Shown piece after piece: positions 46,089 through 55,993 of a DNA stretch of 64,000 nt. A program made the position numbers and the translations under genes. The stretch's first letter is position 1; every line of letters starts with the position of its first letter. Under the pieces are notes generated by a model. The model did not search any database. It had not been told where the DNA came from and saw only the letters and a list, made by a program, of their open reading frames with translations. This DNA is from Psychrobacter urativorans (GTDB lineage Bacteria > Pseudomonadota > Gammaproteobacteria > Pseudomonadales > Moraxellaceae), in assembly GCF_001298525.1 (NCBI RefSeq), contig NZ_CP012678.1, positions 2,604,001 to 2,668,000 of the forward strand, in the 5' to 3' direction.

Positions 46089-46520
46089 TTATCTTATTAT
46101 CAAAGCGGCTATAACTTATTAAAGCTAAAGTGGTTGCACTTATAAGTAATCATAAAAAGGACATGGTAATCATTATCATGTCCTTTTTTTATTGATAAAT
46201 ACAGACATAAAGTAACCGCTGTGCAGCGTTATTATTGAATAAGGGGTTGAGTAAACCCTGAGCGCTATATACTATTCAAGGAGTGCCTTTTTTAACAAAG
46301 GTCATCGCGGACAGCAGAATATGATAGTCACCGTCACGAGACGGATAAAAATAGCGGATGGGAGGTCAGGGAGGGCATCGCATTTGGCATTAGCAAAATT
46401 AAAATGTAGGTTATTCTATCTGTCGTTCTTCAATATAGTCAAAATCCATAGACTTGGGCATTTGGTTACCGCAAGCGTTATTAACTCATAGCGTTATTAA
46501 ATAATAGGGTTTATAAAAAA
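46089..46520. other. Intergenic region with terminator, G-rich patch and possible 56-codon frame
   Basis: 432 bases. After the terminator (46154-46190) come small hairpins (GGGTT-GAGTA-AACCC near 46243, CCGT-CACGAG-ACGG near 46331). At 46356-46375 lies an unusually G-rich patch, GGATGGGAGGTCAGGGAGGG. A direct repeat AGCGTTATTAA occurs twice near 46474-46500. An ATG frame at 46321-46491 encodes 56 residues starting MIVTVTRRIK, with a weak ribosome-binding site. I do not call it a gene. Confidence 0.5.
46154..46190 (+). terminator. Intrinsic terminator after the RidA-like gene
   Basis: AAAAAGGACATGGTA pairs with TATCATGTCCTTTTT (one G-T pair), with a T7 tail. Confidence 0.9.
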
Positions 46521-48311
46521 ATGGATACCTTGAATATCCTATATCTCGTAGGGGCATTGTTAATTTTCGCCAGTATCATGGCAAGTACGTTATCTGCGCG
46601 TTTAGGCGTACCGTTGTTATTGCTATTTTTGGTCGTCGGAATGTTGGCGGGTGAAGATGGTATTTTGGGTATTGAGTTTTCACAGTACGGTATTGCAAAT
46701 TTTATTGGACAAGCCGCGCTTGCCTGTATTTTGCTCGATGGTGGACTACGCACCTCTTTTCAATCTTTTCGGGTAGGTCTCAAGCCTGCGGTCGTGTTAG
46801 CGACTTGGGGTGTACTATGTACCGTATTGGTATTAGGCATCTTTGTCACGTGGCTATTGGATGTGGACTGGCGCATTGGCTTATTGATGGCGGCGATTGT
46901 CGGTTCAACCGATGCGGCGGCAGTGTTTTCACTATTGCGTAATGGGGGCGTGAAATTGAACGACCGCGTACAAGCCACGCTAGAGCTAGAGTCTGGAGCG
47001 AATGACCCTTTAGCTATTCTGTTGGTTACGGGTCTAATTGCGCTCAATGTGGATCCAGAAGGGCAGACCATATTTGGTTTTATAGGCTTGTTATTACAGC
47101 AACTTGGCTTTGGGCTAGGTATGGGCTTACTTGCCGGTTACTTATTATCTAGATTGCTACCGAAGATTCATTTAGCTGAAGGCATGTATGCGATTTTAAT
47201 ATTATCGGCGGGCTTGTCTGTTTTTGCTGCGACCAATTTAATTGGCGGTAGTGGTTTTTTAGCAGTGTATTTAACCGGTGTGCTGATTGGCAATCGTAAG
47301 GGACGCGCCACTGAGCATGTGCTGCGCGTGATGGATAGCTTTGCTTGGTTATCGCAAGCGGTTCTTTTTGTGGTATTGGGGTTATTGGTCACCCCATCAA
47401 ACGTGATTAACGTTTGGTACTATTCGGTCGCCATTGCCGCCTTTATGATTTTGGTGGCCCGTCCTATTGCCGTTTATACCAGTGTTAAACCCTTTAAATT
47501 TAAAGATCGAGAAATAGGCTTTATTTCGTGGGTCGGTTTGCGTGGTGCAGTGCCGATTACCCTTGCGATTCTGCCAGTGATATCAGCGGTAGACGGCGCA
47601 TTTATGTTGTTTGATATTGCGTTTGGCGTCGTGGTGTTGTCTTTAGTATTGCAAGGGATGACCATTCCTATTATGGCGGACTTTTTTAAAGTGCGTATTC
47701 CTGCCAACGATGAACCAAAAGAAGAGCATGAAGTTTGGGTGTCCGACAATACCAGCATTACTCTCTATGAGTTTGAAGTAAAGGCAGGTGCATTTGCAAC
47801 GGGTCGGCATCCAAAAGCCGTTTCAACCCGTATCAGTCCTAATGAAATTAACCTTTTTGCTTTAATTCGTCGGCAAAAATTAATACTGGTGGATAAAGAC
47901 ACGCAGCTACAGTTTGGCGACAATGTTTGGTATGCCATGCGCGGCAATCATGCCAACCAAATTGCCCAAATTTTTAATGATACGAAATTAGATCGTAGAG
48001 CCATTGATGATTTTTATGGGGATTGGTTGTTATCTCCAAGCGTTAAACTGGGAGATTTACCGTTCTTTACGGGTGTTATGGAATCTGAATCTCTAGTGAC
48101 CAAGCTGAAGTCTAAAACGGACGATACGTCAACCAATATGTGGCAACAAACCGTGGCTGAATATATCGTTTCAAGCTTAGATACAGCCCCTGTTTCAGGA
48201 GATACGGTGGCTATTAATGATGAATGGTCGTTAGTGATTAAAGAGGTCGATGCGAAAGGTACGCTGAGAACCATTGGTCTCAAACAAGAAAAATTACCAG
48301 TGGTGGTTTGA
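46521..48311 (+). CDS. nhaP2: CPA1-family K+/H+ (Na+/H+) antiporter, NhaP2/CvrA type
   Basis: 596 aa. Residues 1-400 hold about 12 transmembrane helices with the CPA1 motifs VGMLAGEDGILGI, ILLDGGLRTSF, GSTDAAAVFSLLRNGG (ion-binding region) and LESGANDPLAILLV (the ND motif). The C-terminal 200 residues are cytoplasmic: a TrkA-C/RCK-like domain (LYEFEVKAGAFATGRHP) followed by a CorC/HlyC-type domain (LSPSVKLGDLPFF, then EWSLVIKEVDAKGTLRTIGL). This architecture is typical of NhaP2/CvrA, which mainly exchanges K+ for H+ and protects at low osmolarity. The ribosome-binding site is weak. Confidence 0.93.
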   Translation: MDTLNILYLVGALLIFASIMASTLSARLGVPLLLLFLVVGMLAGEDGILGIEFSQYGIANFIGQAALACILLDGGLRTSFQSFRVGLKPAVVLATWGVLCTVLVLGIFVTWLLDVDWRIGLLMAAIVGSTDAAAVFSLLRNGGVKLNDRVQATLELESGANDPLAILLVTGLIALNVDPEGQTIFGFIGLLLQQLGFGLGMGLLAGYLLSRLLPKIHLAEGMYAILILSAGLSVFAATNLIGGSGFLAVYLTGVLIGNRKGRATEHVLRVMDSFAWLSQAVLFVVLGLLVTPSNVINVWYYSVAIAAFMILVARPIAVYTSVKPFKFKDREIGFISWVGLRGAVPITLAILPVISAVDGAFMLFDIAFGVVVLSLVLQGMTIPIMADFFKVRIPANDEPKEEHEVWVSDNTSITLYEFEVKAGAFATGRHPKAVSTRISPNEINLFALIRRQKLILVDKDTQLQFGDNVWYAMRGNHANQIAQIFNDTKLDRRAIDDFYGDWLLSPSVKLGDLPFFTGVMESESLVTKLKSKTDDTSTNMWQQTVAEYIVSSLDTAPVSGDTVAINDEWSLVIKEVDAKGTLRTIGLKQEKLPVVV

Positions 48312-48570
48312 TAAATGATATTAAGTTTTAAAGATATTATTGAATGTTGTCAAAACGCTTTAAACCGCTCAGTGACTAGATATGGGTGCTAATAATGATT
48401 TATTATTTTTCTACTTTTCAATACAGAAATAGTGTTATCGGCATGGCATATTAGGCAGTTCAAAAAATACTTTAAGCTAACAAGCTTTATAAGTATAAAG
48501 GACGCTAAACAGTTTAAAATAGAGTCTATTGGCTTTACTTTTACTGATATGGGCGAACAGAAACCACACT

Positions 48571-49518
48571 ATGAACACTGACACTAGTAAACCCTTGGCT
48601 TTTAGAAGGTATCCTTCGACCACCGCGCTGCAATGTTTTGAGACTGCGGCTAGACATTTAAGCTTTACCAATGCTGCACAAGAGATGCACATGACTCAAA
48701 GCGCTGTGAGCAAGCAGGTGGCGCAATTAGAGGAGATGCTGAACCTTTCTCTGTTTCATCGTACGCCGCAGCGTATTTCATTGACGCCTGCTGGCAAAAC
48801 GTATTATTTGGAAGTATTGGGGATACTTAAGCATATTGAGATTGCGACTACTAATTTAATGTCGCACAGCACCAACACCGAAGTGCTTACCATCGTGGCG
48901 CATCCAACATTCTGCTCGCGTTGGTTATTACCAGCGTTAAATGGGTTTGGACAACAGTTTCCGTTAATAAACCTTCATATCAATGAGCAGGTCGGTCCAT
49001 TTTTTTCTGAAGACCAAAATGTAGATATCGCCTTTCTTTATGGCGATGGCATTTGGAGCGGCATGCAATCGGTAAAGCTATTTGATGAATATTGCATTGC
49101 TGTTTGTAGTCCTGAATATTTGCAGGATAAAACGCTTGATACTCATACGCTACAAGGCTGCGTATTATTGCAACTGAGCTCGCGTTTAAGCGCTTGGTAT
49201 GATTATTTTAAGCAGCAAGACATTAGTATCGACGGTACTTTTGTAGGGCCGAGATTTGATACGTTTCAAGCGTGTATTATTGCAGCGATGCTCGGTTATG
49301 GCATTGCCTTGGTGCCTCTACGTCTGGTGGCGCAAGAGTTACAGTCAGGGGCGTTGGTAATGGCGTGGGATTATGCGGCAAAGAGTCGTGGTAGCTATTA
49401 TCTGACGTATCCTATATCGCTTGGACAATCTCATAAGGTCAAAGCTATCTTGGAGTGGGTAACGACTTATCTTGAAACATCTAACCAATGTCAGAAGATA
49501 TTGGCATTAGTTGAGTGA
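48571..49518 (+). CDS. LysR-family regulator (GcvA-like)
   Basis: 315 aa from the ATG at 48571; the upstream TTG at 48529 is less likely. The winged helix-turn-helix (ALQCFETAARHLSFTNAAQE, then SAVSKQVAQLE) is close to the GcvA branch. A LysR substrate-binding domain follows (VAHPTFCSRWLLPAL, FDEYCIAVCSPEYL, GYGIALVPLRLVAQEL). It lies immediately upstream of the aminotransferase-HglS-ALDH genes and is transcribed the same way, so it is the natural candidate regulator of that operon. The effector is unknown. A terminator separates it from the operon. Confidence 0.92.
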   Translation: MNTDTSKPLAFRRYPSTTALQCFETAARHLSFTNAAQEMHMTQSAVSKQVAQLEEMLNLSLFHRTPQRISLTPAGKTYYLEVLGILKHIEIATTNLMSHSTNTEVLTIVAHPTFCSRWLLPALNGFGQQFPLINLHINEQVGPFFSEDQNVDIAFLYGDGIWSGMQSVKLFDEYCIAVCSPEYLQDKTLDTHTLQGCVLLQLSSRLSAWYDYFKQQDISIDGTFVGPRFDTFQACIIAAMLGYGIALVPLRLVAQELQSGALVMAWDYAAKSRGSYYLTYPISLGQSHKVKAILEWVTTYLETSNQCQKILALVE

Positions 49519-49584
49519 TGCTCTTATGGCTATGTCTTGTTATTAGGTCTTTCTTATCGCTAATAAAGAATAACGCCATCAAAA

Positions 49585-49610
49585 GCTGAGTATATACTCA
49601 GCCTTTTTTA
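49585..49610 (+). terminator. Terminator on an 18-bp palindrome after the LysR gene
   Basis: GCTGAGTATATACTCAGC is a perfect palindrome followed by CTTTTTTA and preceded by AAAA. Because it is palindromic it could also act as an operator upstream of the aminotransferase gene. Confidence 0.8.
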
Positions 49611-49777
49611 TGTTTAATGATAAGTAATTCACGTTAATAATTAATGTTTGTGACTAACTAATGCCCTCAATGAGTAACACTGACGAAAAGGAATGGAAGC
49701 ACAACTATTATTCGTTTGCTGACATCAGCGCGTTTTGTTGAAATGAGTCTCTAACTCAAGGAAGAGGAGCGAGGCAC

Positions 49778-51049
49778 ATGGATAAGCACTATAACGTTAC
49801 TGATGCATTTACGATGGTACATCCTTTAACGCTCGTCAAAGGGGAAAACGCAAAAGTTTGGGACGATAACGACCAATGCTACATTGATTTTGTTGGTGGT
49901 ATTGGCGTACTAAACTTTGGACATTGTCACCCTCATATTGTCAATGCCATTGTCAATCAAGCCCAGTCTCTTATTCATTACGCCTACAATGCGGCGGCTC
50001 ATAAGCCTTATCAGACGTTTATGACCCGATTATGCGCACTTGTGCCAATGATTGGTGAACTGGCAGGTATGCTGACCAATTGCGGTGCGGAAGCCACCGA
50101 AAATGCCATAAAAATTGCTCGCCTAAAGACCAAACGCGCTGGCGTGATTGCCTTTGACGGCGGATTTCATGGACGCACACTGGCTGCGGTTAATCTAAAC
50201 GGTAAGGTTGCGCCTTATAAGCGTGGGTTAGGGACGCTGGCAGGTGGTGTCTATCATATTCCATTTCCGAGTGCCGATAATGGCATTAGTGATCAGCAGG
50301 CAATAGATGCGCTTGAGCGTCTATTTTTGGTAGAAACTGACGTCGATAATATCGGTGCTGTCATTGTGGAGCCTGTACAAGGCGAGGGTGGGTTTCAGCT
50401 GATGTCACCAACGTTTGCTCAATATCTACGCGCATTTTGTGATGAGCATGGCATCTTACTGATCATGGATGAAATTCAATCCGGCTATGGTCGTACGGGC
50501 ACACCGTTTGCGTTTACCCATTTGGGGATTGAGCCCGACTTATTGTTATTGGGTAAAAGCATCGCAGGTGGTCTGCCGTTAGGCGCGGTTATTGGTAAAG
50601 CTGAAGTGATAAACGGCTTACCTAAAGGCAGTCTAGGCGGTACGTATTCTGGTAATCCTGTGGCGTGTGCTGCGGCAAATGCGACGCTCGATATCATGCA
50701 AGAAGATGAAATTTGGCAATCCGCAAAGCATTACGCTGAAACTATCGAGCAGACGATAGCACAATGGCAAGAAGAGGGCGTCTCGCCTTGGTTATTTGGA
50801 CTGACAGGTATCGGCGCCATGCGCGGTATCGAGTTGCGCCATCCCAAATATGGCGTGCATCCCAGTGTGATGACGCGTGTCTTATCCGAAGCCCGCGCTC
50901 GCGGATTATTGCTCATGCCAAGTGGGCAACATCGACATATTATTCGCTTGCTACCACCATTGACGATTGAGCCGGAAACCCTGCAAGAAGGTCTTACTAT
51001 TTTAAAAGAAGTGCTCAAAGCGTTGCCAAATGAAGACCTTGTTGCTTAA
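49778..51049 (+). CDS. Class III PLP-dependent aminotransferase (GabT-like)
   Basis: 423 aa. An omega- or alpha-aminotransferase of the GABA/ornithine subgroup. Motifs: LTNCGAEATENAIKIARL, AFDGGFHGRTLAAVN, EPVQGEGGFQLM, LIMDEIQSGYGRTG (the PLP-binding Asp) and LLLLGKSIAGGLPLGAV with the PLP lysine. GAGGAGCGAGG precedes the ATG. It stands between the LysR gene and hglS. In this context it could transaminate 2-aminoadipate to 2-oxoadipate, or act on lysine or 5-aminovalerate. The sequence alone does not fix the substrate. Confidence 0.93.
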   Translation: MDKHYNVTDAFTMVHPLTLVKGENAKVWDDNDQCYIDFVGGIGVLNFGHCHPHIVNAIVNQAQSLIHYAYNAAAHKPYQTFMTRLCALVPMIGELAGMLTNCGAEATENAIKIARLKTKRAGVIAFDGGFHGRTLAAVNLNGKVAPYKRGLGTLAGGVYHIPFPSADNGISDQQAIDALERLFLVETDVDNIGAVIVEPVQGEGGFQLMSPTFAQYLRAFCDEHGILLIMDEIQSGYGRTGTPFAFTHLGIEPDLLLLGKSIAGGLPLGAVIGKAEVINGLPKGSLGGTYSGNPVACAAANATLDIMQEDEIWQSAKHYAETIEQTIAQWQEEGVSPWLFGLTGIGAMRGIELRHPKYGVHPSVMTRVLSEARARGLLLMPSGQHRHIIRLLPPLTIEPETLQEGLTILKEVLKALPNEDLVA

Positions 51050-51126
51050 TGATTAATTCTCAAGACTTATAAAAATTAACCATATCATCTATAACTTATT
51101 GACTCTTTTTAAAAGGATGCTTTCTT

Positions 51127-52596
51127 ATGAAAAATACCAGTGACGTTATCAGTAACAGCAACATGATGAATAGCGACGATATTCGCCATAGCTTTTCAGT
51201 GGCTATGTCAGCGATGTATCAAAACGAAGTACCACTTTACGGTGATCTGATTGAGCTCGTGACCGAAGTGAATAACGATGTACTGAATACGCAGCCTGAT
51301 ATCAAAGCTCAGCTTGAGCATACTGGCGAGATTGACCGCTTAAATCTAGAACGTCATGGGGCGATTAGATTGGGCACCGCAGCGGAGCTAAGCATGATGC
51401 GTCGCCTGTTTGCGGTGATGGGCATGTACCCTGTTGGCTACTATGATTTAGCACCTGCTGGTGTTCCTGTCCACTCTACTGCGTTTCGCGCTATTGATAC
51501 AGAGTCGTTAAATAACAGCCCATTTCGGGTATTTACCTCGTTATTACGTTTAGATTTGATAGCAGATGAATCTTTAAAACAAGCAGCAATAGAAACGTTG
51601 GCAAATCGGAAAATATTTACTGATGCTGCCATTAAACTTATTGAACGTTTTGAAAATGCTGGGGGATTAACAGATGCAGAAGCGCAGACATTTATCACGG
51701 AAGCCTTAGAGACCTTTCGCTGGCATGATAAAACACCCGTTTCAAAAGAGTTGTACGAGCGCTTATTAAAACAGCATCCGCTTATTGCTGACGTGGTGGG
51801 TTTTAAGGGGCCGCATATTAATCATCTGACACCCAGAACATTGGATATCGATACCGTACAACAAGGCATGCAAGCACGCGGCATTCCGCCAAAGGCAATC
51901 ATTGAAGGACCACCAAGACGAGCATGTCCGATTTTACTCAGACAAACCAGCTTTAAGGCACTACAAGAGCCGGTAAGTTTTAAATGCCAATATGATGCTA
52001 CAGACAACGCTAATAACAATACTGCAGAGCAGTACGAACAAGGTCAACATACCGCCCGATTTGGTGAAATTGAACAGCGCGGAGTGTCGTTAACACCTAA
52101 AGGCAGGGCGCTATATGATACTTTATTAAATAAAGCGCGTGACCAGCTAGGAGCAACGCCAAACGAGAGTAATGCCGCAGAATATTATCGTATATTAGAA
52201 CAAGTATTTGCTGAGTTTCCTGATAATTATCAGACGTTACACGCAGATAAGCTGGCTTATTTTTATTATCAACCGGTTGCTGAAGCCGAAATGGCGGAGA
52301 TTGGTGACATTAATTTAACAGTGCCAGATGATAAAGAAACGCTTATCCATTTAATTGACAAAGGTGTTATCCGTATTGAGCCCATTGTTTATGAGGATTT
52401 TTTACCGGTCAGTGCGGCTGGTATTTTCCAATCCAATCTTCAACAAGACCAGCAAAGTCACTATGATGGCAATTCGAATCAACAAGAATTCGAGCGTGAT
52501 TTAGGAGTAAACGTTTATGACGAGCTGGCACTGTATGAATCGATGCAAGCTGAAAGTTTGCAAAATTGTCTAAAGATTCTACAAAAAGTAGCATGA
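51127..52596 (+). CDS. hglS: 2-oxoadipate dioxygenase/decarboxylase (HglS/YdcJ, DUF1338)
   Basis: 489 aa. It is recognised as the DUF1338/YdcJ family: MGMYPVGYYDLAPAGVPVHS begins the core, with the metal-ligand His in PVHSTAFRAI. A second His lies in FKGPHINHLTPRTLD and a Glu in FGEIEQRGVSLTPKGR. EDFLPVSAAGIFQSNL is near the C-terminus. HglS is an iron-dependent enzyme of the vicinal-oxygen-chelate type that converts 2-oxoadipate to D-2-hydroxyglutarate in bacterial lysine degradation. The neighbours, an aminotransferase upstream and an ALDH7 plus a D-2-hydroxyglutarate dehydrogenase-like enzyme downstream, supply the flanking steps. AAGGA lies 9 bases upstream. Confidence 0.9.
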   Translation: MKNTSDVISNSNMMNSDDIRHSFSVAMSAMYQNEVPLYGDLIELVTEVNNDVLNTQPDIKAQLEHTGEIDRLNLERHGAIRLGTAAELSMMRRLFAVMGMYPVGYYDLAPAGVPVHSTAFRAIDTESLNNSPFRVFTSLLRLDLIADESLKQAAIETLANRKIFTDAAIKLIERFENAGGLTDAEAQTFITEALETFRWHDKTPVSKELYERLLKQHPLIADVVGFKGPHINHLTPRTLDIDTVQQGMQARGIPPKAIIEGPPRRACPILLRQTSFKALQEPVSFKCQYDATDNANNNTAEQYEQGQHTARFGEIEQRGVSLTPKGRALYDTLLNKARDQLGATPNESNAAEYYRILEQVFAEFPDNYQTLHADKLAYFYYQPVAEAEMAEIGDINLTVPDDKETLIHLIDKGVIRIEPIVYEDFLPVSAAGIFQSNLQQDQQSHYDGNSNQQEFERDLGVNVYDELALYESMQAESLQNCLKILQKVA

Positions 52597-52728
52597 ATAG
52601 CCAGATGATTTGTATGGCATTCCAAAAAGGAATGAGCGCAAGAACTTTATTATTTTGCAAGTTAGCGTGTTGCAGGGTAGTTTTATAAGTCTCAAGGACG
52701 TAATAAACCAATAGGAAAGGGATTGATT

Positions 52729-54219
52729 ATGATTAAGCAATATATGTCTGCCATGGGCGTCAAAGAAGAACAATACAGCAATGGCGATTTTGAGGTTCAT
52801 ACCCCAATTGATGGGGCAATTATTGGTAAAGTTACTTTAGACACAGTGGCTGACGTCAATACCAAAATACAAAATGCCAAAGCTGCCTTTCAAGAGTGGC
52901 GTACGGTTCCTGCACCAAAGCGTGGCGAGTTGGTTCGTCTGTTAGGTGAAGTGCTGCGTGAGCATAAAGAAGACTTGGGTATCTTAGTATCATTTGAGGC
53001 AGGAAAAATAAAAGAAGAAGGTCTGGGTGAAGTCCAAGAAATGATTGATATCTGTGACTTTGCCGTTGGTCTATCTCGTCAAATTTATGGCTTAACCATC
53101 GCATCAGAACGTCCAGGTCACCACATGCGTGAAACATGGCATCCGCTTGGCGTTATCGGTGTAATTTCAGCCTTTAACTTCCCTGTTGCCGTTTGGGCTT
53201 GGAACACCGCACTTGCTATCGTGTGTGGCAACCCTGTGATTTGGAAGCCTTCAGAAAAAACCCCCTTGGTTGCCATAGCTTGTCAATCATTGTTCGAAAA
53301 AGCAGTTGCAAAATTCGGTGACGCTCCAGCTCATTTATCGCAAGTATTATTGGGTGAAGTAGATGTCGGAAATGCATTGGTTGAAAACCGCGATATCGCT
53401 TTGGTTAGCGCAACCGGCAGCACACGCATGGGTAAAACCGTCGGACCTAAAGTCGCTGAACGCTTTGGCAAATGCTTACTTGAGCTGGGTGGTAACAACG
53501 CCATGATTTTAGCCCCTAGTGCGGATTTAGATTTGGCACTACGCGGTATTTTATTCTCAGCAGTAGGCACAGCTGGGCAGCGCTGTACCACGCTACGCCG
53601 CCTATTCGTTCATACCTCTGTTAAAGATGACATCTTGCCACGCGTAAAAGCTGCTTATGAGACGGTTAGTATTGGACATCCACTGGAAGGCAATCTTGTT
53701 GGTCCACTGATTGATGAAGACAGCTTTAACAACATGCAAGCTGCGCTAGAAAATGCTAAAAAAGCAGGCGGCAAAGTCACTGGCGGTGAGCGCGTATTGA
53801 TGGATAAATATCCTGATGCTTATTATGTGAAGCCTGCTATTGTAGAATTTGACGCGCAAAACGATGTGGTCAGAACTGAGACCTTTGCGCCTATTTTATA
53901 CGTCATGACTTATAACCACTTTGACGATGCCTTAGCTATGCAAAATGATGTACCTCAAGGCTTATCATCGTGCGTATTTACCAATGATTTGCGTGAAGCT
54001 GAAATTTTCTTAAGTGATCGCGGTAGTGATTGTGGTATTGCTAACGTCAATATCGGCACCAGTGGCGCTGAAATCGGTGGGGCGTTCGGTGGTGAAAAAG
54101 AAACCGGCGGCGGTCGCGAGTCAGGTTCAGATGCGTGGAAAAATTATATGCGTCGTCAGACCAATACAGTCAACTATTCAACAGAGTTGCCACTCGCGCA
54201 GGGCATTAGTTTCGGTTAA
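52729..54219 (+). CDS. amaB: ALDH7-type aldehyde dehydrogenase (piperideine-6-carboxylate/aminoadipate semialdehyde dehydrogenase)
   Basis: 496 aa from the ATG at 52729 (GGAAAGGG upstream). It is close to the ALDH7A1/AmaB subfamily: VSFEAGKIKEEGLGEVQEMI, YGLTIASERPGHHMRETWHP, VISAFNFPVAVWAWN, LELGGNNAMILAPSADL (catalytic Glu) and GTAGQRCTTLRRLF with the nucleophilic Cys. The C-terminal GGAFGGEKETGGGRESGSD is also typical. It oxidises L-2-aminoadipate-6-semialdehyde, in equilibrium with piperideine-6-carboxylate, to L-2-aminoadipate with NAD+. That places it one step after the AmaA-like oxidase and upstream of the transaminase/HglS steps. Confidence 0.93.
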   Translation: MIKQYMSAMGVKEEQYSNGDFEVHTPIDGAIIGKVTLDTVADVNTKIQNAKAAFQEWRTVPAPKRGELVRLLGEVLREHKEDLGILVSFEAGKIKEEGLGEVQEMIDICDFAVGLSRQIYGLTIASERPGHHMRETWHPLGVIGVISAFNFPVAVWAWNTALAIVCGNPVIWKPSEKTPLVAIACQSLFEKAVAKFGDAPAHLSQVLLGEVDVGNALVENRDIALVSATGSTRMGKTVGPKVAERFGKCLLELGGNNAMILAPSADLDLALRGILFSAVGTAGQRCTTLRRLFVHTSVKDDILPRVKAAYETVSIGHPLEGNLVGPLIDEDSFNNMQAALENAKKAGGKVTGGERVLMDKYPDAYYVKPAIVEFDAQNDVVRTETFAPILYVMTYNHFDDALAMQNDVPQGLSSCVFTNDLREAEIFLSDRGSDCGIANVNIGTSGAEIGGAFGGEKETGGGRESGSDAWKNYMRRQTNTVNYSTELPLAQGISFG

Positions 54220-54414
54220 TGCTAAGCAGTTAGATGCTTTATCGTTAAACTAAGAATAGACAATTATCAATAGACAAAGTGCTGAGTCTGCCATGGTCTG
54301 GCTGAGCACGATTTTAACTGCTAGGTAGTACTTTATGAGCAACCACGGATAGGTTGTTACGATGATTGATAGCCACGGCTGTTGATTTCCACTACTAAGG
54401 AAGGTAGGTGTCTA

Positions 54415-55947
54415 ATGTTAGATAAAAAATCACAGGATTCTGCTAAACAGGCTTCTATTGAACAAGATACTATAGAAAATGGTTCTGCTCAAAATGGCTA
54501 TGAGCCATCTAGCAGCTTTTTACTTGATATTGCTCCTTTATTATTAACTGCCATGATTCTGATGGTGCAGTTCTTTGTCTTTAAAGATTTTACCCCTCAT
54601 ATCCCTCTCGCTTGTGGCATCTTAATCACAGGCTTATTCATGAAACTGCGTCGGCGTAGCTGGGCAGGCATGGAAGAGAACTTTTTAAAGGTCGTTAAAA
54701 TCGGTTTGCCTGCCATGATTATTCTAATGGGTGTGGGTATGCTCATTGGCTCGTGGATTATTGCTGGTACGGTGCCGACCATTCTTTATTACGGCTTTAG
54801 TATTTTTTCACCTTCTTCATTTTTGTTCTCTGTATGTCTTATCTGTGCTGTTATTTCACTTGCTACGGGTACATCGTGGGGCACGGTCGGTACCGTTGGG
54901 CTTGCGATGATGGGTATTGGTTTGGGGCTAGGCATTCCGGCTCACTTTACCGGTGGCGCTATTGTTTCAGGTGCATTCTTTGGTGACAAAATGTCGCCGC
55001 TTTCAGATACCACTAACCTTACGCCTGCTGCCGCTGATGTGGATCTTTGGGAGCATATTAGAGGAATGTTGCCGACTACCGTTCCGGCAATGATTACTGC
55101 TTTGGCACTCTATGCGTGGATTGGTATGAGCTACGGCAATGATAACGTTAATATGTCTACGATTCAGGCATTACAGTCAACTTTAGCCAGTAATTATAAT
55201 ATTAGCCTCATTACGTTGCTGCCTGCTGTAGTGGTGGTTGGCGCTGCGGTTTTCAAAATGCCTGCGATACCAACCGTATTGGGCGGTGTCGTGGTTGCGT
55301 CATTGGTCGCGTTTTTCTTACAAGGCGTTGGCGTCAGCGATATCTTTAATGTATTGCAAAATGGCTTTAAAAGCGAAACTGGGTTTGATGTGGTCGATCA
55401 ACTACTGTCAAAAGGTGGTGTCATGTCTATGACTTGGGTCGTGACTTTAACCATTTTCGCCTTAGCATTTATTGGTTCAATCGAGCATTACGGCACGCTC
55501 AGAGCCATCATGACAAAAATTAATAATATCGTAAAAACGCGTTTTGGATTGGTGACGACCACTTATGCCAGCGTCATTGGTGTGGGTACGATTATTGGCG
55601 ATGTTTATACCACTTTAGTATTGCCGGGACGATTATTAAAAGATAAATATAAAGAGATGGGCTATAAGCGCACCACATTGACCCGTTCTATCGAAGATAG
55701 CGGTACGCTGTTGTCACCACTTATTCCTTGGAATATGGGCGGTAGTTTCGTCGCAGCAACACTGGGTATCGCTACATTAACCTACGCACCCTTTGCTTTT
55801 GCTTGCTGGTTATCGCCTTTGTTTGGTTTGTTATGGGCAGCACTTGGTAAATTTACCCCTCGTGAAGATGAGCCAACTAAAGAGATAGTTCTCACCAAAA
55901 CGTCTAACTCAACTGAGCCTGCCAACACGGCATCTATTAATAACTAA
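54415..55947 (+). CDS. NhaC-family Na+/H+ antiporter or amino-acid transporter
   Basis: 510 aa from the ATG at 54415 with AAGGAAGGTAGG upstream. About 11-12 transmembrane helices follow a polar N-terminal tail of 40 residues. NhaC family features: ISLATGTSWGTVGTVGLAMM, GAIVSGAFFGDKMSPLSDTT, NLTPAAADVDLWEHIRGM and SRSIEDSGTLLSPLIPWNMGG-like segments. NhaC relatives include Na+/H+ antiporters and organic-acid or amino-acid carriers. Because it lies between amaB and the AmaA-like gene, I infer that it imports a lysine-pathway substrate or exchanges it for Na+ or H+. That role is not shown directly. Confidence 0.9.
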   Translation: MLDKKSQDSAKQASIEQDTIENGSAQNGYEPSSSFLLDIAPLLLTAMILMVQFFVFKDFTPHIPLACGILITGLFMKLRRRSWAGMEENFLKVVKIGLPAMIILMGVGMLIGSWIIAGTVPTILYYGFSIFSPSSFLFSVCLICAVISLATGTSWGTVGTVGLAMMGIGLGLGIPAHFTGGAIVSGAFFGDKMSPLSDTTNLTPAAADVDLWEHIRGMLPTTVPAMITALALYAWIGMSYGNDNVNMSTIQALQSTLASNYNISLITLLPAVVVVGAAVFKMPAIPTVLGGVVVASLVAFFLQGVGVSDIFNVLQNGFKSETGFDVVDQLLSKGGVMSMTWVVTLTIFALAFIGSIEHYGTLRAIMTKINNIVKTRFGLVTTTYASVIGVGTIIGDVYTTLVLPGRLLKDKYKEMGYKRTTLTRSIEDSGTLLSPLIPWNMGGSFVAATLGIATLTYAPFAFACWLSPLFGLLWAALGKFTPREDEPTKEIVLTKTSNSTEPANTASINN

Positions 55948-55993
55948 TATTAACAACTAACATCAATAACTGATGAGATAAATGGAGTATAAG

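Noticed and set aside
46321-46491. 56-codon open frame (MIVTVTRRIK...)
   Set aside because: Weak ribosome-binding site, no recognised family, and it spans hairpins and a G-rich patch; kept as a finding, not as a gene.
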